DNA from: Shimia aestuarii
Lineage (GTDB): Bacteria > Pseudomonadota > Alphaproteobacteria > Rhodobacterales > Rhodobacteraceae
DNA: 64,000 nt
Assembly: GCF_022814865.1 (NCBI RefSeq)
Contig: NZ_JAKVRD010000005.1
Span: 62,001-126,000 of the forward strand
Direction: 5' to 3'
Part shown: positions 1 to 8,899 of the stretch, one piece after another
Numbering within the stretch: position 1 is the stretch's first letter
Layout: the number at the start of each line of letters is the position of its first letter
Program-made: the position numbers and the translations under genes
The notes under the pieces: model-generated
Database searches by the model: none
Seen by the model: the letters and a program-made list of their open reading frames with translations, nothing else
Told to the model about the DNA's origin: nothing

Positions 1-167
1 TCTGCAACCGGTTCGACCCGTCGCTGCACGGGCAAGAGCCGCGCCTCTGCCCGACTCACGCTATTGGAAGGGGCAGGCTTGGACACAGCCTGCGGTGCAG
101 GTTCCACACAGCCGACAAGGACAAAAGCCGCACTGACGGCCAAGGCGGTTTGAACGATCTTACGCAA
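1..167 (-). CDS. Putative lipoprotein, N-terminal part (runs off left edge)
   Basis: The reverse strand, read from a TTG codon at 167, gives a classic lipoprotein signal: a short basic start (M-R-K), a hydrophobic stretch, then a lipobox L-V-G-C at about residues 18-21, followed by a Pro/Ala-rich linker. The frame stays open to the window edge, so the mature protein is not visible. A second in-frame TTG at 179 is an alternative start; there is no ATG. The signal predicts lipidation at the Cys and anchoring to a membrane in the periplasm. Function is unknown. Medium confidence because only about 55 codons are present. Confidence 0.5.
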   Translation of the reverse strand, partial: MRKIVQTALAVSAAFVLVGCVEPAPQAVSKPAPSNSVSRAEARLLPVQRRVEPVA

Positions 168-472
168 TGGGGCACCCAATGTTTGGTGATGATCTTCTAG
201 CCCGGAACTTAGGAAGGCGCGGCGCAAGGGTCCAGTGGGAAACCGGTGCCGCACTGACCTGTGCGCAAACCTGCGCAACGCCGATCACAACCCCAAGGCC
301 CTGAGGCGCGGTTAGGCCCCTCCCCGACAATTTGCAACCATCTGACCCGCACCACATACAATGGTTGATTAGTACACCTTTGATCTATACCTTTTAATGT
401 GTTGGGTGTTTTCCTGATTCTTTTGCATGGTTCTTAAGTGTTGGTAAATCAAGAATACGCTTGTCTTGAGGG
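168..472. other. Intergenic region, no gene recognised
   Basis: The stretch separates the leftward lipoprotein gene from the rightward membrane-protein gene, so it should hold two divergent promoters. It is visibly more AT-rich between about 355 and 460. A TTGCAT at about 424-429 followed after 16 bases by TAAATC is a weak sigma-70-like candidate for the rightward gene. No tRNA, repeat or convincing small ORF was seen. Confidence 0.4.
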
Positions 473-1105
473 TTGGCCGTTTTGAGGAGAGTCACCTTCT
501 CCACTTCGACCGGTGTCGTGCAGTCCGTGTTCCAATCCCCGGACCATACGACCAAGATAAACGCCGCCCTTGCCCCATCTTCAAGCGACCCCAGTATTCT
601 TGAGCCTTCAGGGAACACCCAACACCTCCCCGACGCAGACCCTGCCGGTTTCGGCTTCGGGCACGTGATCACGGCGGTTTGGATCAACGAAACCTACGTC
701 GGGCATTTCGATCACGACCGCCGCAAGGCGTATTTCAACCTGACCGGGCTTGACCTGCCGCCCACCGACCGAACGCATACGCTCCTGCGCCACGCGCTGC
801 ATGTCATATTGGGTGTCTTCGCGATCACCGCAATTGGCCTTCTCTTTAGCAGCCAGGTTCTTCTCGGTATTCTATTCCTATTCTTCTATTGCGCTTGGGG
901 CTGTGGCGCGCTCTTGCTCGAAGCCCGCAGGACACACCGCCTGCACGCACGGGTTCTTCGCCTTTGCATGGCGGAAGGCCACCGTCTCTCCCCCGAGCGG
1001 TATGCAGCACAGGCCCCGCTCGACAAGACAACGCCCCCCAAACAGGCCCAGCGCCCCGCCGCAGTGTCCCAAGAACACGCCCTGTTGTCGGTACGCGCCT
1101 CTTAG
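473..1105 (+). CDS. Hypothetical membrane protein
   Basis: A 210-aa product with a soluble N-terminal half and two closely spaced hydrophobic helices (about residues 107-128 and 132-150), then a basic, Pro/Gln-rich C-terminal tail. Most codons end in G or C, as in neighbouring real genes, which supports coding. The start is a TTG; no better ATG lies near, so the N-terminus is uncertain. The stop codon overlaps the stop of the convergent MerR gene. No family was recognised. Confidence 0.5.
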   Translation: MAVLRRVTFSTSTGVVQSVFQSPDHTTKINAALAPSSSDPSILEPSGNTQHLPDADPAGFGFGHVITAVWINETYVGHFDHDRRKAYFNLTGLDLPPTDRTHTLLRHALHVILGVFAITAIGLLFSSQVLLGILFLFFYCAWGCGALLLEARRTHRLHARVLRLCMAEGHRLSPERYAAQAPLDKTTPPKQAQRPAAVSQEHALLSVRAS

Positions 1106-1527
1106 CGCCGGGTGCTTTCGGCTGACCGCTTGGCCGTGCTGCGCGCCGCGAATTCCATGAGACGCTTGAACTTCGGGCAATCCATATGGGTCTCCGCCGG
1201 GCACTCCGCGACATGACGAAGCGCATCGCGCAACCGCGTGAGGCCACGAATCTGCTGGTCCAACGCATCCGCCCGCAGGTGTAGCTCTGCACGCGGCAGT
1301 TGCGGCGTACCGTCCTTGGCAAACATGCCCTTGATGTCCTCAAGCGAGAACCCCGCCATCTTCCCAAGCGAGATCAGCGCAAGCTGCGTCACGACCGGCG
1401 CATCGAATTGCCGTCGCAACCCGTGCCGTCCGACCGATTGAATAAGCCCGACCTCCTCGTAATAGCGTAGCGTCGAAGACGGCAGACCGCTTTGCTCTGC
1501 GACCGTTCCAATGTCGAGAAGTTTCAT
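1102..1527 (-). CDS. MerR family transcriptional regulator
   Basis: A 141-aa DNA-binding regulator. The N-terminus has the MerR winged helix (L-L-D-I-G-T-V-A-E-Q-S-G, then L-R-Y-Y-E-E-V-G-L-I), followed by the long dimerisation helix and two cysteines in a short C-terminal segment (C-P-A-E-T-H-M-D-C). I start at the ATG giving M-K-L-L-D-I-G because the four residues that could precede it lie outside the family fold. It is divergent from an MFS exporter, with a SoxR-like dyad between them, so it probably senses a compound and activates the exporter. The two cysteines could sense thiol or metal stress, but the SoxR Fe-S cysteine cluster is absent. Confidence 0.85.
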   Translation of the reverse strand: MKLLDIGTVAEQSGLPSSTLRYYEEVGLIQSVGRHGLRRQFDAPVVTQLALISLGKMAGFSLEDIKGMFAKDGTPQLPRAELHLRADALDQQIRGLTRLRDALRHVAECPAETHMDCPKFKRLMEFAARSTAKRSAESTRR

Positions 1528-1528
1528 G

Positions 1529-1561
1529 CTTGACCTCAAGTTGACTTCAAGTGGCAGGGTA
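1529..1561. promoter_or_regulatory. MerR-type operator/promoter between divergent genes
   Basis: The short MerR/MFS gap holds TTGACC at 1530-1535 and a candidate minus-10 (CAGGGT, 1555-1560) separated by 19 bases, the overlong spacer typical of MerR-activated promoters. The spacer carries an imperfect dyad (CCTCAAGT then TG then ACTTCAAG) resembling the E. coli SoxR operator half-sites as I remember them. It reads toward the MFS gene. The minus-10 match is poor. Confidence 0.5.
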
Positions 1562-1595
1562 CATCCTCAATGCCATTCCACGCAAGAGGAACCCC

Positions 1596-3017
1596 ATGAG
1601 CACCCCCGAGAACGCCCACACCCCTCTCTCCGTCCTGAGCACGCTCACGGCCGCAACGCTGACCGCATCGCTCGGCATAAGCATCGCCTCGGTCCTGCTG
1701 CCCACCCTCGCACGCGACTTCACCGCCTCGATGTCGGACGCGCAGTGGATCGTGCTCGCCTACCTGATGTCCATGACCATCGCCATCGTCTCGGCTGGCC
1801 GACTGGGCGACCTGTTCGGCCATCGCCGCATGCTGATCGCAGGTCTTCTGCTGTTCCTCGCCGCATCGGTTCTCTGCGCCCTCGCGCCAAGCCTGACGGT
1901 CCTTCTCTTGGGGCGGACGGCGCAGGGGCTCGGCGGCGCAATCCTCATTGCCCTGCCCATGTCGCTGGCCCGTGATGCCGTTCCCGCCGAACGGCTTGGC
2001 TCGGCGATGGGCTTGTTGGGCACGACATCGGCGCTCGGAACCGCGCTCGGGCCGTCTCTCGGCGGTTTGCTCCTGACATGGGGGGATTGGCGCATGGCGT
2101 TCTGGCTCCTTGCCGGGGTGGCGGCGGTAACGCTGGCCCTCGCCATCGGCGTGATCGCACGCGACCCCAAACGCGCGCCCGTCGCGCTCGGCGAACTCGA
2201 TCTGCCAGGAAGCCTCGTGCTGATGTTGGCTCTCGCCGCCTATGCCCTTGCAACAAGCGGCGGCGCCCAAGGCCTTTCGGTCTCGCCGACCCTCCTCATC
2301 CCCGCCGCCATTGCCGCCTTCGCGCTCTTCGTGATCGTTGAAACCCGCGCCCGCGCACCGCTCGTCCCCATGGCCTTGCTGCACGACCGGGCCACCGGCC
2401 TCGGCTTTGCGATGAACCTCGCCATCGGCACGGTGATGATGTCGACGCTGGTCGTCGGCCCTTTCTTCCTCGCCTTCTCGTTGGGCCTGAGCGAGGCGCA
2501 GGTCGGCCTCGTGCTGGCAGTCGGGCCCGCCGTCGCCGCGGCGGCCGGCATTCCGGCCGGGCGGCTCACGGATCGGCTCGGCGCACGGCGGGTGATGATC
2601 TTGGGCCTCGTGCAGACCATCCTTGGGCTTCTGGCTCTGGCAATCTTGCCAAGGGTCTTCGGCGTCTACGGCTATATCGCCGCGCTCATCGCTCTGACGC
2701 CTGCGTTCCAGATGTTCCTCGCCGCCAACAACACCGCCGTCATGTCCGGCGCCTCGATGGCACAACGCGGCCGCCTCTCTGGCTTGCTCGGTCTATCGCG
2801 CAACCTTGGCCTGATGACCGGGGCTTCCGCCATGTCGTCTCTGTTCGTCGCCGTCCTCGGCACTGGCGACGTGACACATGCCCCCGCGCAGCAGATCGCC
2901 CATGCCTTCTCGATGACCTTTGGCTGCGCAGCCCTGCTCGCCCTGTTCACTCTGGCCCTCGCCAGCCTAAGTCACCTCGGAGAGCGCCCCGCCGCCGCGC
3001 CTCGGCAAACCCACTGA
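1596..3017 (+). CDS. MFS drug-efflux transporter (DHA2-like)
   Basis: A 473-aa inner-membrane transporter with regularly spaced hydrophobic helices. The loop G-R-L-G-D-L-F-G-H-R-R after helix 2 is the MFS motif A (D-x-x-G-x-R), and L-G-P-S-L-G-G-L-L-L is the motif C typical of drug:H+ antiporters. The length suits 12-14 helices. The ATG chosen has an AGAGGA ribosome site just upstream; the in-frame codons before it lie in the operator. Substrate is unknown. Its likely regulator is the divergent MerR protein. Confidence 0.88.
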   Translation: MSTPENAHTPLSVLSTLTAATLTASLGISIASVLLPTLARDFTASMSDAQWIVLAYLMSMTIAIVSAGRLGDLFGHRRMLIAGLLLFLAASVLCALAPSLTVLLLGRTAQGLGGAILIALPMSLARDAVPAERLGSAMGLLGTTSALGTALGPSLGGLLLTWGDWRMAFWLLAGVAAVTLALAIGVIARDPKRAPVALGELDLPGSLVLMLALAAYALATSGGAQGLSVSPTLLIPAAIAAFALFVIVETRARAPLVPMALLHDRATGLGFAMNLAIGTVMMSTLVVGPFFLAFSLGLSEAQVGLVLAVGPAVAAAAGIPAGRLTDRLGARRVMILGLVQTILGLLALAILPRVFGVYGYIAALIALTPAFQMFLAANNTAVMSGASMAQRGRLSGLLGLSRNLGLMTGASAMSSLFVAVLGTGDVTHAPAQQIAHAFSMTFGCAALLALFTLALASLSHLGERPAAAPRQTH

Positions 3018-3028
3018 GCCGCCTTGGT

Positions 3029-3982
3029 CTAGCTCAACTGCCCGCGCTGCATCATCGGGGTGCAGCCGAAAGCGGTGCGATAGACCCGCGAGAAATGCCC
3101 CGGACTCTCGAACCCACAAGCAAGGGCCACGTCAATGATCGACATCTCCGTCTGTACAAGAAGGTGCCGCGCGCGCTCGAGCCGCATCTCCATGTAATAT
3201 TTCTTCGGTGAAGAGTTGAGATACTTGCCAAAGAGCCGCTCAAGCTGCCGGACGGATATCCCAAGCTCCGCCGCGATTACAGCGGGCGAAATCGGGTCTT
3301 CGAGATGCTGCTCCATGCGGGCGATGGCGGCGGCCATATGCGGGTTGCGCATCCCGTTGCGCGACTGAAGCGAAACCTTCTGCGCCGCCGTCGCTTCGCG
3401 CACTGCGTTATAGACCATCTGATCGGCCACAGCGACCGACAGGTCCCGGCCATGATCCTGCGCAATCAAGTGCAGCATGAGATCGGCCGTCGCCGTCCCG
3501 CCCGAAGCCGTCGGATGTTTGGCATCCGCGACAAAGACATTCCGCAGCAGATTCACCTCCGGAAACTTTTCCATGAAACTGTCGTGGAATTCCCAGTGAA
3601 TAGACGCGTCCCGCCCGTTCAGAAAGCCACCGATCGCCAAGACCCAGCTCCCGGAACACAGCGCGCCGATACTGGTGTTGGTCAACCGCGCCTTGCGCCG
3701 CAATGCGCGCAATAGAACCGAGTGGTCCTTCGACTGCATCCCGATCCCCGATAGCACGAAAACCCGGTCGCATTCCGGCAACGCGTCAAACCTGTGTTGA
3801 ACGTCAAACCTTGTGTTGTCCGAGCTCTTCGCCGTCTCGCCATCAAGCGACGCATAAGACCAGTGGTAGAGCGTCTCGCCCGAGATCAGGTTGGCAATCC
3901 GCAGCGGATCGACCGCGCAGGCAAAGGCCATGTGGGTAAAGTCCTCGACAAGCGCAAAGACGATATGCTGCGAAGCGGACAT
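3029..3982 (-). CDS. GlxA family AraC-type transcriptional regulator
   Basis: A 317-aa regulator with an N-terminal DJ-1/PfpI-like amidotransferase fold (about residues 5-190, with the G-A-L-C-S-G-S nucleophile-elbow-like turn) and a C-terminal AraC HTH pair (about 210-315, ending in A-C-G-F-E-S-P-G-H-F-S-R-V-Y-R). Regulators of this build control carnitine, choline, dimethylglycine and arginine catabolism in proteobacteria. The ATG was preferred to the upstream GTG because GAGAGG sits 8 bases before it. It is divergent from the GntR-led catabolic operon, and methylated-amine genes lie further right, so a role in nitrogenous-compound catabolism is a reasonable inference. Confidence 0.88.
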   Translation of the reverse strand: MSASQHIVFALVEDFTHMAFACAVDPLRIANLISGETLYHWSYASLDGETAKSSDNTRFDVQHRFDALPECDRVFVLSGIGMQSKDHSVLLRALRRKARLTNTSIGALCSGSWVLAIGGFLNGRDASIHWEFHDSFMEKFPEVNLLRNVFVADAKHPTASGGTATADLMLHLIAQDHGRDLSVAVADQMVYNAVREATAAQKVSLQSRNGMRNPHMAAAIARMEQHLEDPISPAVIAAELGISVRQLERLFGKYLNSSPKKYYMEMRLERARHLLVQTEMSIIDVALACGFESPGHFSRVYRTAFGCTPMMQRGQLS

Positions 3983-4169
3983 TGCGATCACCTCTCAAGA
4001 AAGCCGAACGCCCCCAAGGGGCCGCCCAGCGACGTGTCACAGGTTGGCTTTTGCGCGGTCTCTGCGCACTTTGCCGGACTTGTCCAAGCCCTCTGCCCGC
4101 AAAAAAGCGTCGTTCTGGAATGCGGTCTCATGGGTCTCTCCCTGCCTTCTACAGATCGCTCGGATCTTA

Positions 4170-4181
4170 ATTGTAGACAAT
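4170..4181. promoter_or_regulatory. Candidate GntR (FCD) operator
   Basis: ATTGT-AG-ACAAT, two 5-base inverted arms around a 2-base centre, lies 83 bases before the GntR gene in an AT-rich part of the gap to the divergent GlxA regulator. FCD-type GntR regulators commonly bind short TTGTnnACAA-like dyads, so autoregulation of the operon is plausible. One copy only. Confidence 0.5.
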
Positions 4182-4263
4182 ATGTATTTTTCTGTTCTAC
4201 ACAACATCTCACAAAACACAATGACACGCAAAGATTCGCACGCGCGGCGTCGGAGACAGATTC

Positions 4264-4986
4264 ATGAGCCAAAAAACAATCAGCAAGAAAGCGACCTGTG
4301 TCGAAGATCTGCGCCGTCGCATCCTGACGCAGGATTTCGAACCGGGAAGCTATCTGGAAGAAGCCGAAATCGCAGAGGCCTACGAGATCTCCCGCCCGCC
4401 CCTGCGCGAAGTGCTGAACCAGCTCGCTGGCGAGGGCTATGTGGTCCTGCACAAGAACCGCGGCGCTCAGGTTGCGCCCATGACGCACAAGACCTTGCGC
4501 AATTTCTTCATGGCAGCGCCGATGCTCTATGCGGCGGTGTCCCGATTGGCCGCCGAACATGCCACCAAGGCCCAGATCATGCGCCTGAAAGACACCCAGA
4601 CCCTGTTCCGCAAAGCGATCCGCGATGGCGACACCGCCGAACGCGCCTTGATGAACCAACGCTTTCACGCCGTCATCGGCGAGATGGCCGACAATGAATT
4701 CCTGACACCAAGCCTGCGGCGTCTGCTGATCGACCACACCCGTATCGCTATGTCTTTCTACAACCCCCGCAACAAATCCATGGCAGAGCAGCGCAGCATC
4801 GCGGCCGATCAGCACGATCAAATCATCGAGTTGATCGAAAAAGGCGATGTCGAAGGCTCGGCCCAACTGGCCCTCGACCACTGGGAACTCTCGCGCGCCG
4901 AGATCGAAAGCTTCGTGACCCCGGTCGGCATCCAAATCCCCCTTGGCCGCGCGCCCGGGGAACCAACCCTGAAAGGAGCCTCATGA
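4264..4986 (+). CDS. GntR family regulator, FCD subfamily
   Basis: A 240-aa regulator. Residues about 12-75 form the winged helix (L-R-R-R-I-L-T-Q-D-F-E-P-G-S-Y-L, then I-S-R-P-P-L-R-E-V-L-N-Q-L). The C-terminal part is the all-helical FCD effector domain; histidines in R-F-H-A-V-I-G, the D-Q-H-D-Q-I-I segment and the A-L-D-H-W motif are the usual metal/ligand positions. It is the first gene of an operon and overlaps the lyase gene by 4 bases (ATGA), so it probably controls its own operon in response to the substrate. Confidence 0.9.
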   Translation: MSQKTISKKATCVEDLRRRILTQDFEPGSYLEEAEIAEAYEISRPPLREVLNQLAGEGYVVLHKNRGAQVAPMTHKTLRNFFMAAPMLYAAVSRLAAEHATKAQIMRLKDTQTLFRKAIRDGDTAERALMNQRFHAVIGEMADNEFLTPSLRRLLIDHTRIAMSFYNPRNKSMAEQRSIAADQHDQIIELIEKGDVEGSAQLALDHWELSRAEIESFVTPVGIQIPLGRAPGEPTLKGAS

Positions 4987-5918
4987 AATTCGATGGCATC
5001 TATACCCCTGTTATCACGCCGCACCGCGATGATGGCAGCATCGACCGTGACTCCTTGGCGGCACAGATCGAGTATCTGATCGACTCCGGCGTCCATGGTC
5101 TGATCAACGGCGGCTCGACCGGCGAATATTACGCCCAGAGCCTCGAAGAACGGATGGACGTTGCAAGCTACGTCAAAGACGTGGTCGGCGACCGCCTACC
5201 GGTGATTGTCGGCACCGTGTCGATCCGGCTCTCGGAATCCATCGCGATGGCGGAACACGCGGCCAAGATCGGCGCCTCTGCGCTTCTGGTCGGTTCGCCG
5301 CCCTATTCCGTTCCGACAGAACGCGAGAACGCCCTCAATGCGCTGGCCATTGACCGCGCCGCGGACCTGCCGATCATGCTCTACAACTACCCCGGCCGTA
5401 TGGGGATCGACATGGGCGAAGAGTTTCTCGACCGCGTCGGCCGTAGCCGCAACTTCTGCGCGATCAAGGAAAGCTCGGGCGATATCAACCGAGTGCACCT
5501 TCTGGCACGGGACTACCCGCATATCCAGATGTCCTGCGGCATGGACGACCAAGCCCTCGAATTCTTCGCATGGGGCGCAAAAAGCTGGGTCTGCGCCGGC
5601 TCGAACTTCCTGCCCAAAGAGCATGTCGCGCTGTGGAACGCCTGCCGCGTCGAAGGCGACTTCGACAAGGGCCGTCGGATCATGTCGGCGATGATGCCTC
5701 TGATGCGCGTCCTCGAACAGGGCGGCAAGTTCATCCAATGCGTCAAATATGGCTGCGAAATGATGGGCAACTACGCCGGTCCTCCGCGCCCGCCGCTGCG
5801 CCCCCTCAACAAGGACGACAAACGGCAATTGGAACAAGTGGTCCGTGTGCTGAAACGCACGGTGGCAGACATCGAAGCAGGGTCGAAACCCGGCACACAG
5901 GCGGAGGCAGCGGCATGA
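4983..5918 (+). CDS. DapA/N-acetylneuraminate lyase family aldolase-dehydratase
   Basis: A 311-aa TIM-barrel enzyme of the class I aldolase superfamily. Visible signature residues are G-G-S-T-G-E near residue 43 (carboxylate binding), the Tyr in L-Y-N-Y-P-G and the Schiff-base Lys in A-I-K-E-S-S-G-D. The S-T pair, where lysine-biosynthetic DapA has T-T, and the catabolic setting argue against a lysine-pathway role; hydroxyproline-derived, sugar-acid or pyruvate-aldol substrates are alternatives. It overlaps both the GntR gene and the aldehyde dehydrogenase gene by 4 bases, so the three are translated together. Confidence 0.85.
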   Translation: MKFDGIYTPVITPHRDDGSIDRDSLAAQIEYLIDSGVHGLINGGSTGEYYAQSLEERMDVASYVKDVVGDRLPVIVGTVSIRLSESIAMAEHAAKIGASALLVGSPPYSVPTERENALNALAIDRAADLPIMLYNYPGRMGIDMGEEFLDRVGRSRNFCAIKESSGDINRVHLLARDYPHIQMSCGMDDQALEFFAWGAKSWVCAGSNFLPKEHVALWNACRVEGDFDKGRRIMSAMMPLMRVLEQGGKFIQCVKYGCEMMGNYAGPPRPPLRPLNKDDKRQLEQVVRVLKRTVADIEAGSKPGTQAEAAA

Positions 5919-7411
5919 GCGACCTTTTGACAACCGAAGAATACAAAGCCATCGCGGCAGGTCTGACCCTGCCCACACAGGCCTTTGTCGACGGAAGCTT
6001 CCGTCCGGCCCAAAGCGGCAAGACCTTTGACACGATCAACCCGGCGACAGGGGAAGTCCTGGCCAAACTCGCCGCATGTGGTGGCGAAGACGTGGATTTC
6101 GCCGTGCAGAAAGCCCGCGATGCCTTCGAAGATGGCCGCTGGTCCCGCCTGCACCCTTCCGAGCGCAAAGACGTTCTAATCAAGCTGGCAAAGCTGATGA
6201 CGCGCAACGCCCGTGAACTCGCGGTCATGGAAAGCCTCGACAGCGGCAAGACGATCTACGACTGCGAAACCGTCGATATCCCGGAAACCATCCACTGCCT
6301 GAAATGGCACGCCGAGTTGATCGACAAGATCTATGATCAGGTCAGCCCGGCCTCAGACGATCACATCTCCATGGTCGTGCGTGAACCCGTCGGTGTCGTC
6401 GGCCTTGTCCTGCCATGGAACTTCCCGCTCCTCATGCTGGCGTGGAAGATCGGCCCGGCCCTGGCCGCGGGCTGTTCGGTGATCGTCAAGCCCGCCGAAG
6501 AGACGTCACTGACGGCCCTGCGCGTTGCCGAACTGGCGATGGAAGCCGGTGTCCCGCCGGGTGTCTTCAACGTATTGCCCGGATCAGGCCCGGATGTGGG
6601 CGAACCCTTGGGCCGCCACATGGATGTTGACGCGCTCAGCTTCACCGGTTCGACCGAAACCGGACGGCGCTTCCTGCGCTATGCCGCCGAAAGCAACCTC
6701 AAGGAAGTCACGCTCGAGATGGGCGGCAAGAACCCGGCCGTGGTGCTGGACGACGCCGAGAACCTCGACCGGGTGGCAGCGCATATCGTCAACGGTGCCT
6801 TCTGGAACATGGGCGAGAACTGCTCGGCCTCCTCGCGGCTTATCGTGCAACAAGGTGTGAAGGACGCATTGCTCGAACGTATCAAGGCCCACGCCCGCGA
6901 ATGGCCCATGGGCGATCCGCTCGACCCGCTGAACCGCGTCGGCGCCCTGGTGTCGCAAGAGCATTTCAACAAGGTCTGTTCCTATCTTGGCAAAGGGCCG
7001 AAGGTTGTCATGGGCGGCACCGCGAAAGACGGCTTTGTCGAACCGACCATTCTCGATGTCGCCGCCGACGCGCCGCAGGCCCGCGAAGAGATCTTCGGCC
7101 CGGTCCTGTCTGTCTTGACCGTTGAAAACTTCGACGAAGCCATCGCACTGGCCAACGCGACCGAATACGGGTTGGCCGCCTCGATCTTCACCGCGAATAT
7201 CAAGCGCGCGATCCGTGGCGCCCGCGCCATCCGCGCCGGAACCGTGACCGTGAACAGCTTTGGCGAGGGCGATATCTCGACGCCGTTCGGCGGCTTCAAG
7301 GCAAGCGGCTTTGGCGGGCGCGACAACGGCATCCACGCGCATGACCAGTACACCCAGCTCAAGACGATCTGGCTCGATCTGGCCGACGACGCGGACGAGG
7401 CCGTGAATTGA
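5915..7411 (+). CDS. NAD(P)-dependent aldehyde dehydrogenase
   Basis: A 498-aa ALDH superfamily enzyme oxidising an aldehyde to a carboxylate in the cytoplasm. The oxyanion Asn is in P-W-N-F-P-L, the general-base Glu in L-E-M-G-G-K-N-P, and the nucleophilic Cys in G-E-N-C-S-A-S-S-R. The ATG overlaps the lyase stop (ATGA); an open frame further upstream is a shadow of the lyase gene. It resembles the betaine-aldehyde/gamma-glutamyl-aminobutyraldehyde class. It is followed by an FAD amine oxidase, suggesting that the oxidase makes an aldehyde from an amine and this enzyme finishes the oxidation. Confidence 0.9.
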   Translation: MSDLLTTEEYKAIAAGLTLPTQAFVDGSFRPAQSGKTFDTINPATGEVLAKLAACGGEDVDFAVQKARDAFEDGRWSRLHPSERKDVLIKLAKLMTRNARELAVMESLDSGKTIYDCETVDIPETIHCLKWHAELIDKIYDQVSPASDDHISMVVREPVGVVGLVLPWNFPLLMLAWKIGPALAAGCSVIVKPAEETSLTALRVAELAMEAGVPPGVFNVLPGSGPDVGEPLGRHMDVDALSFTGSTETGRRFLRYAAESNLKEVTLEMGGKNPAVVLDDAENLDRVAAHIVNGAFWNMGENCSASSRLIVQQGVKDALLERIKAHAREWPMGDPLDPLNRVGALVSQEHFNKVCSYLGKGPKVVMGGTAKDGFVEPTILDVAADAPQAREEIFGPVLSVLTVENFDEAIALANATEYGLAASIFTANIKRAIRGARAIRAGTVTVNSFGEGDISTPFGGFKASGFGGRDNGIHAHDQYTQLKTIWLDLADDADEAVN

Positions 7412-8748
7412 CCCACCTCCAAACCGATAAGCTGTCGGCCCTTCCGGGGCCGGCAGCATGGAATGCCATACTCGGGCCCGCCCCCGACTACGCCCCGCTG
7501 CAAGGGGCCCAGACCGCCGACGTCGTCGTCATCGGCGCCGGGTTTGCCGGGCTCTCTGCCGCCCGCCGCGTCCGCCAGATCGAGCCCGAGGCAAAGGTCG
7601 TCCTGCTCGACGCCAGCCGCATCGCCGAAGGCTCGGCGGGCCGGAACTCGGGCTTCATGATCGATCTCCCGCACGAGTTGACCTCGGACGACTATGCCGG
7701 AGCTGGCGACGACCGGGCAATGATCAGCCTCAACCGCGACGCCATCGCCTTCGCGGCGCAAGCGGTGGACGAGTATCAGATAGACCCCAACTATTTCGAT
7801 CGCGCGGGCAAGGTGAATGGCGCGGCAAGCGCGACGGCACATGCCCACAACGAAAGCTACGCGCGCCACCTTGCCTCGCTCGGGGAAGCCTCCGAAATGC
7901 TGGACGCCAAGGCCATGGCCGCGCTGACAGGTTCGCATCACTACCAATCCGGGCTCTACACACCCGGCACCGTGATGCTGCAACCCGCCGGATACATCCG
8001 CGGGCTGGCGGCAGGGCTGGCACGCGACGCGGTGACCATCCACGAAAACAGCGCCGTCCTCTCCCTCACCCGCGAAGGACAGGCCTGGAAGGTGACAACC
8101 CGCTCCGGCGAGATCAGCGCTGGCCGTGTCATCCTGACCGTAAACGGCCATCTGGAAAGCTTCGGCTTTGAGAAAGGCCGGCTGATGCAGCTTTTCCTCT
8201 ACGCCGTGATGACCCCAGAGCTCGACCAAGACGCCTTGGCAAAGCTCGGCGGACAAGACCGCTGGGGCATCACCCCATCAGACCCGATGGGAACAACCGT
8301 GCGGCGCATTGATACCGGTCAAGGCGGCAACCGCATCGTCACCCGCACCTGCGCGACCTTGGCCCCCGGACGGCGCGTCGGCCCCGGCCATGTCGCACGA
8401 GCAGCGCGCGTGATGCAGAAGAAATTCGACACCCGCTTCCCCAAACTCGCCGGAATGCAAATGCAACACGCCTGGGCCGGCCATCTCTGCCTGACGCTGA
8501 ACGGCGTGTCGGTGATGCGCCAACTGGACGACGGCCTCTATTCCGGCTGCGTGCAAAACGGCCTCGGCACCGCGCGCGGGACGTTGACCGGGATCGGCGC
8601 GGCAGAGCTCGCCTGCGGCGTGCAAAGCCCCATCACCCGCCACTTCACCGCCGAAGCAAAGCCCAAACGCCTCCCCCCACAGCCCTTCCAACAACTCGGC
8701 GCCAACGCCGTTTTGCGCTGGAAAGAATGGACAGCACGGGCGGAGTGA
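7408..8748 (+). CDS. FAD-dependent amine/amino-acid oxidoreductase (DAO family, PuuB-like)
   Basis: A 446-aa flavoprotein. The dinucleotide fold V-V-V-I-G-A-G-F-A-G-L-S-A-A begins near residue 39, after a leader typical of gamma-glutamylputrescine oxidase-like proteins. It starts at a TTG embedded in the TGA of the aldehyde dehydrogenase gene (TTGA), so translation should be coupled. The pairing with an aldehyde dehydrogenase suggests oxidative deamination of a primary or secondary amine. Last gene of the operon; lower-GC sequence begins about 130 bases after its stop. Confidence 0.87.
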   Translation: MTHLQTDKLSALPGPAAWNAILGPAPDYAPLQGAQTADVVVIGAGFAGLSAARRVRQIEPEAKVVLLDASRIAEGSAGRNSGFMIDLPHELTSDDYAGAGDDRAMISLNRDAIAFAAQAVDEYQIDPNYFDRAGKVNGAASATAHAHNESYARHLASLGEASEMLDAKAMAALTGSHHYQSGLYTPGTVMLQPAGYIRGLAAGLARDAVTIHENSAVLSLTREGQAWKVTTRSGEISAGRVILTVNGHLESFGFEKGRLMQLFLYAVMTPELDQDALAKLGGQDRWGITPSDPMGTTVRRIDTGQGGNRIVTRTCATLAPGRRVGPGHVARAARVMQKKFDTRFPKLAGMQMQHAWAGHLCLTLNGVSVMRQLDDGLYSGCVQNGLGTARGTLTGIGAAELACGVQSPITRHFTAEAKPKRLPPQPFQQLGANAVLRWKEWTARAE

Positions 8749-8899
8749 ACAGCAGCCTTGAGGTCAAAGCCAACCCATTGCGCGGCCACAGCGTTGGGGA
8801 ATGTGGGTGGGGAGTGGGCGTTCGTTGCTGTCGCGAAGTTGTCAAGTAGCAAACTTCCAAAGCTGACGTTCGATTGCTTTGGCGCATTCACGAGGGACA

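Noticed and set aside
1536-2765. A 409-codon minus-strand frame opposite the MFS gene
   Set aside because: Antisense shadow of a clear transporter; the translation is low-complexity and charged with no domain.
5570-5914. N-terminal extension of the aldehyde dehydrogenase by 115 codons
   Set aside because: The extension lies wholly inside the lyase gene in another frame; the ATG overlapping the lyase stop gives the normal family length.
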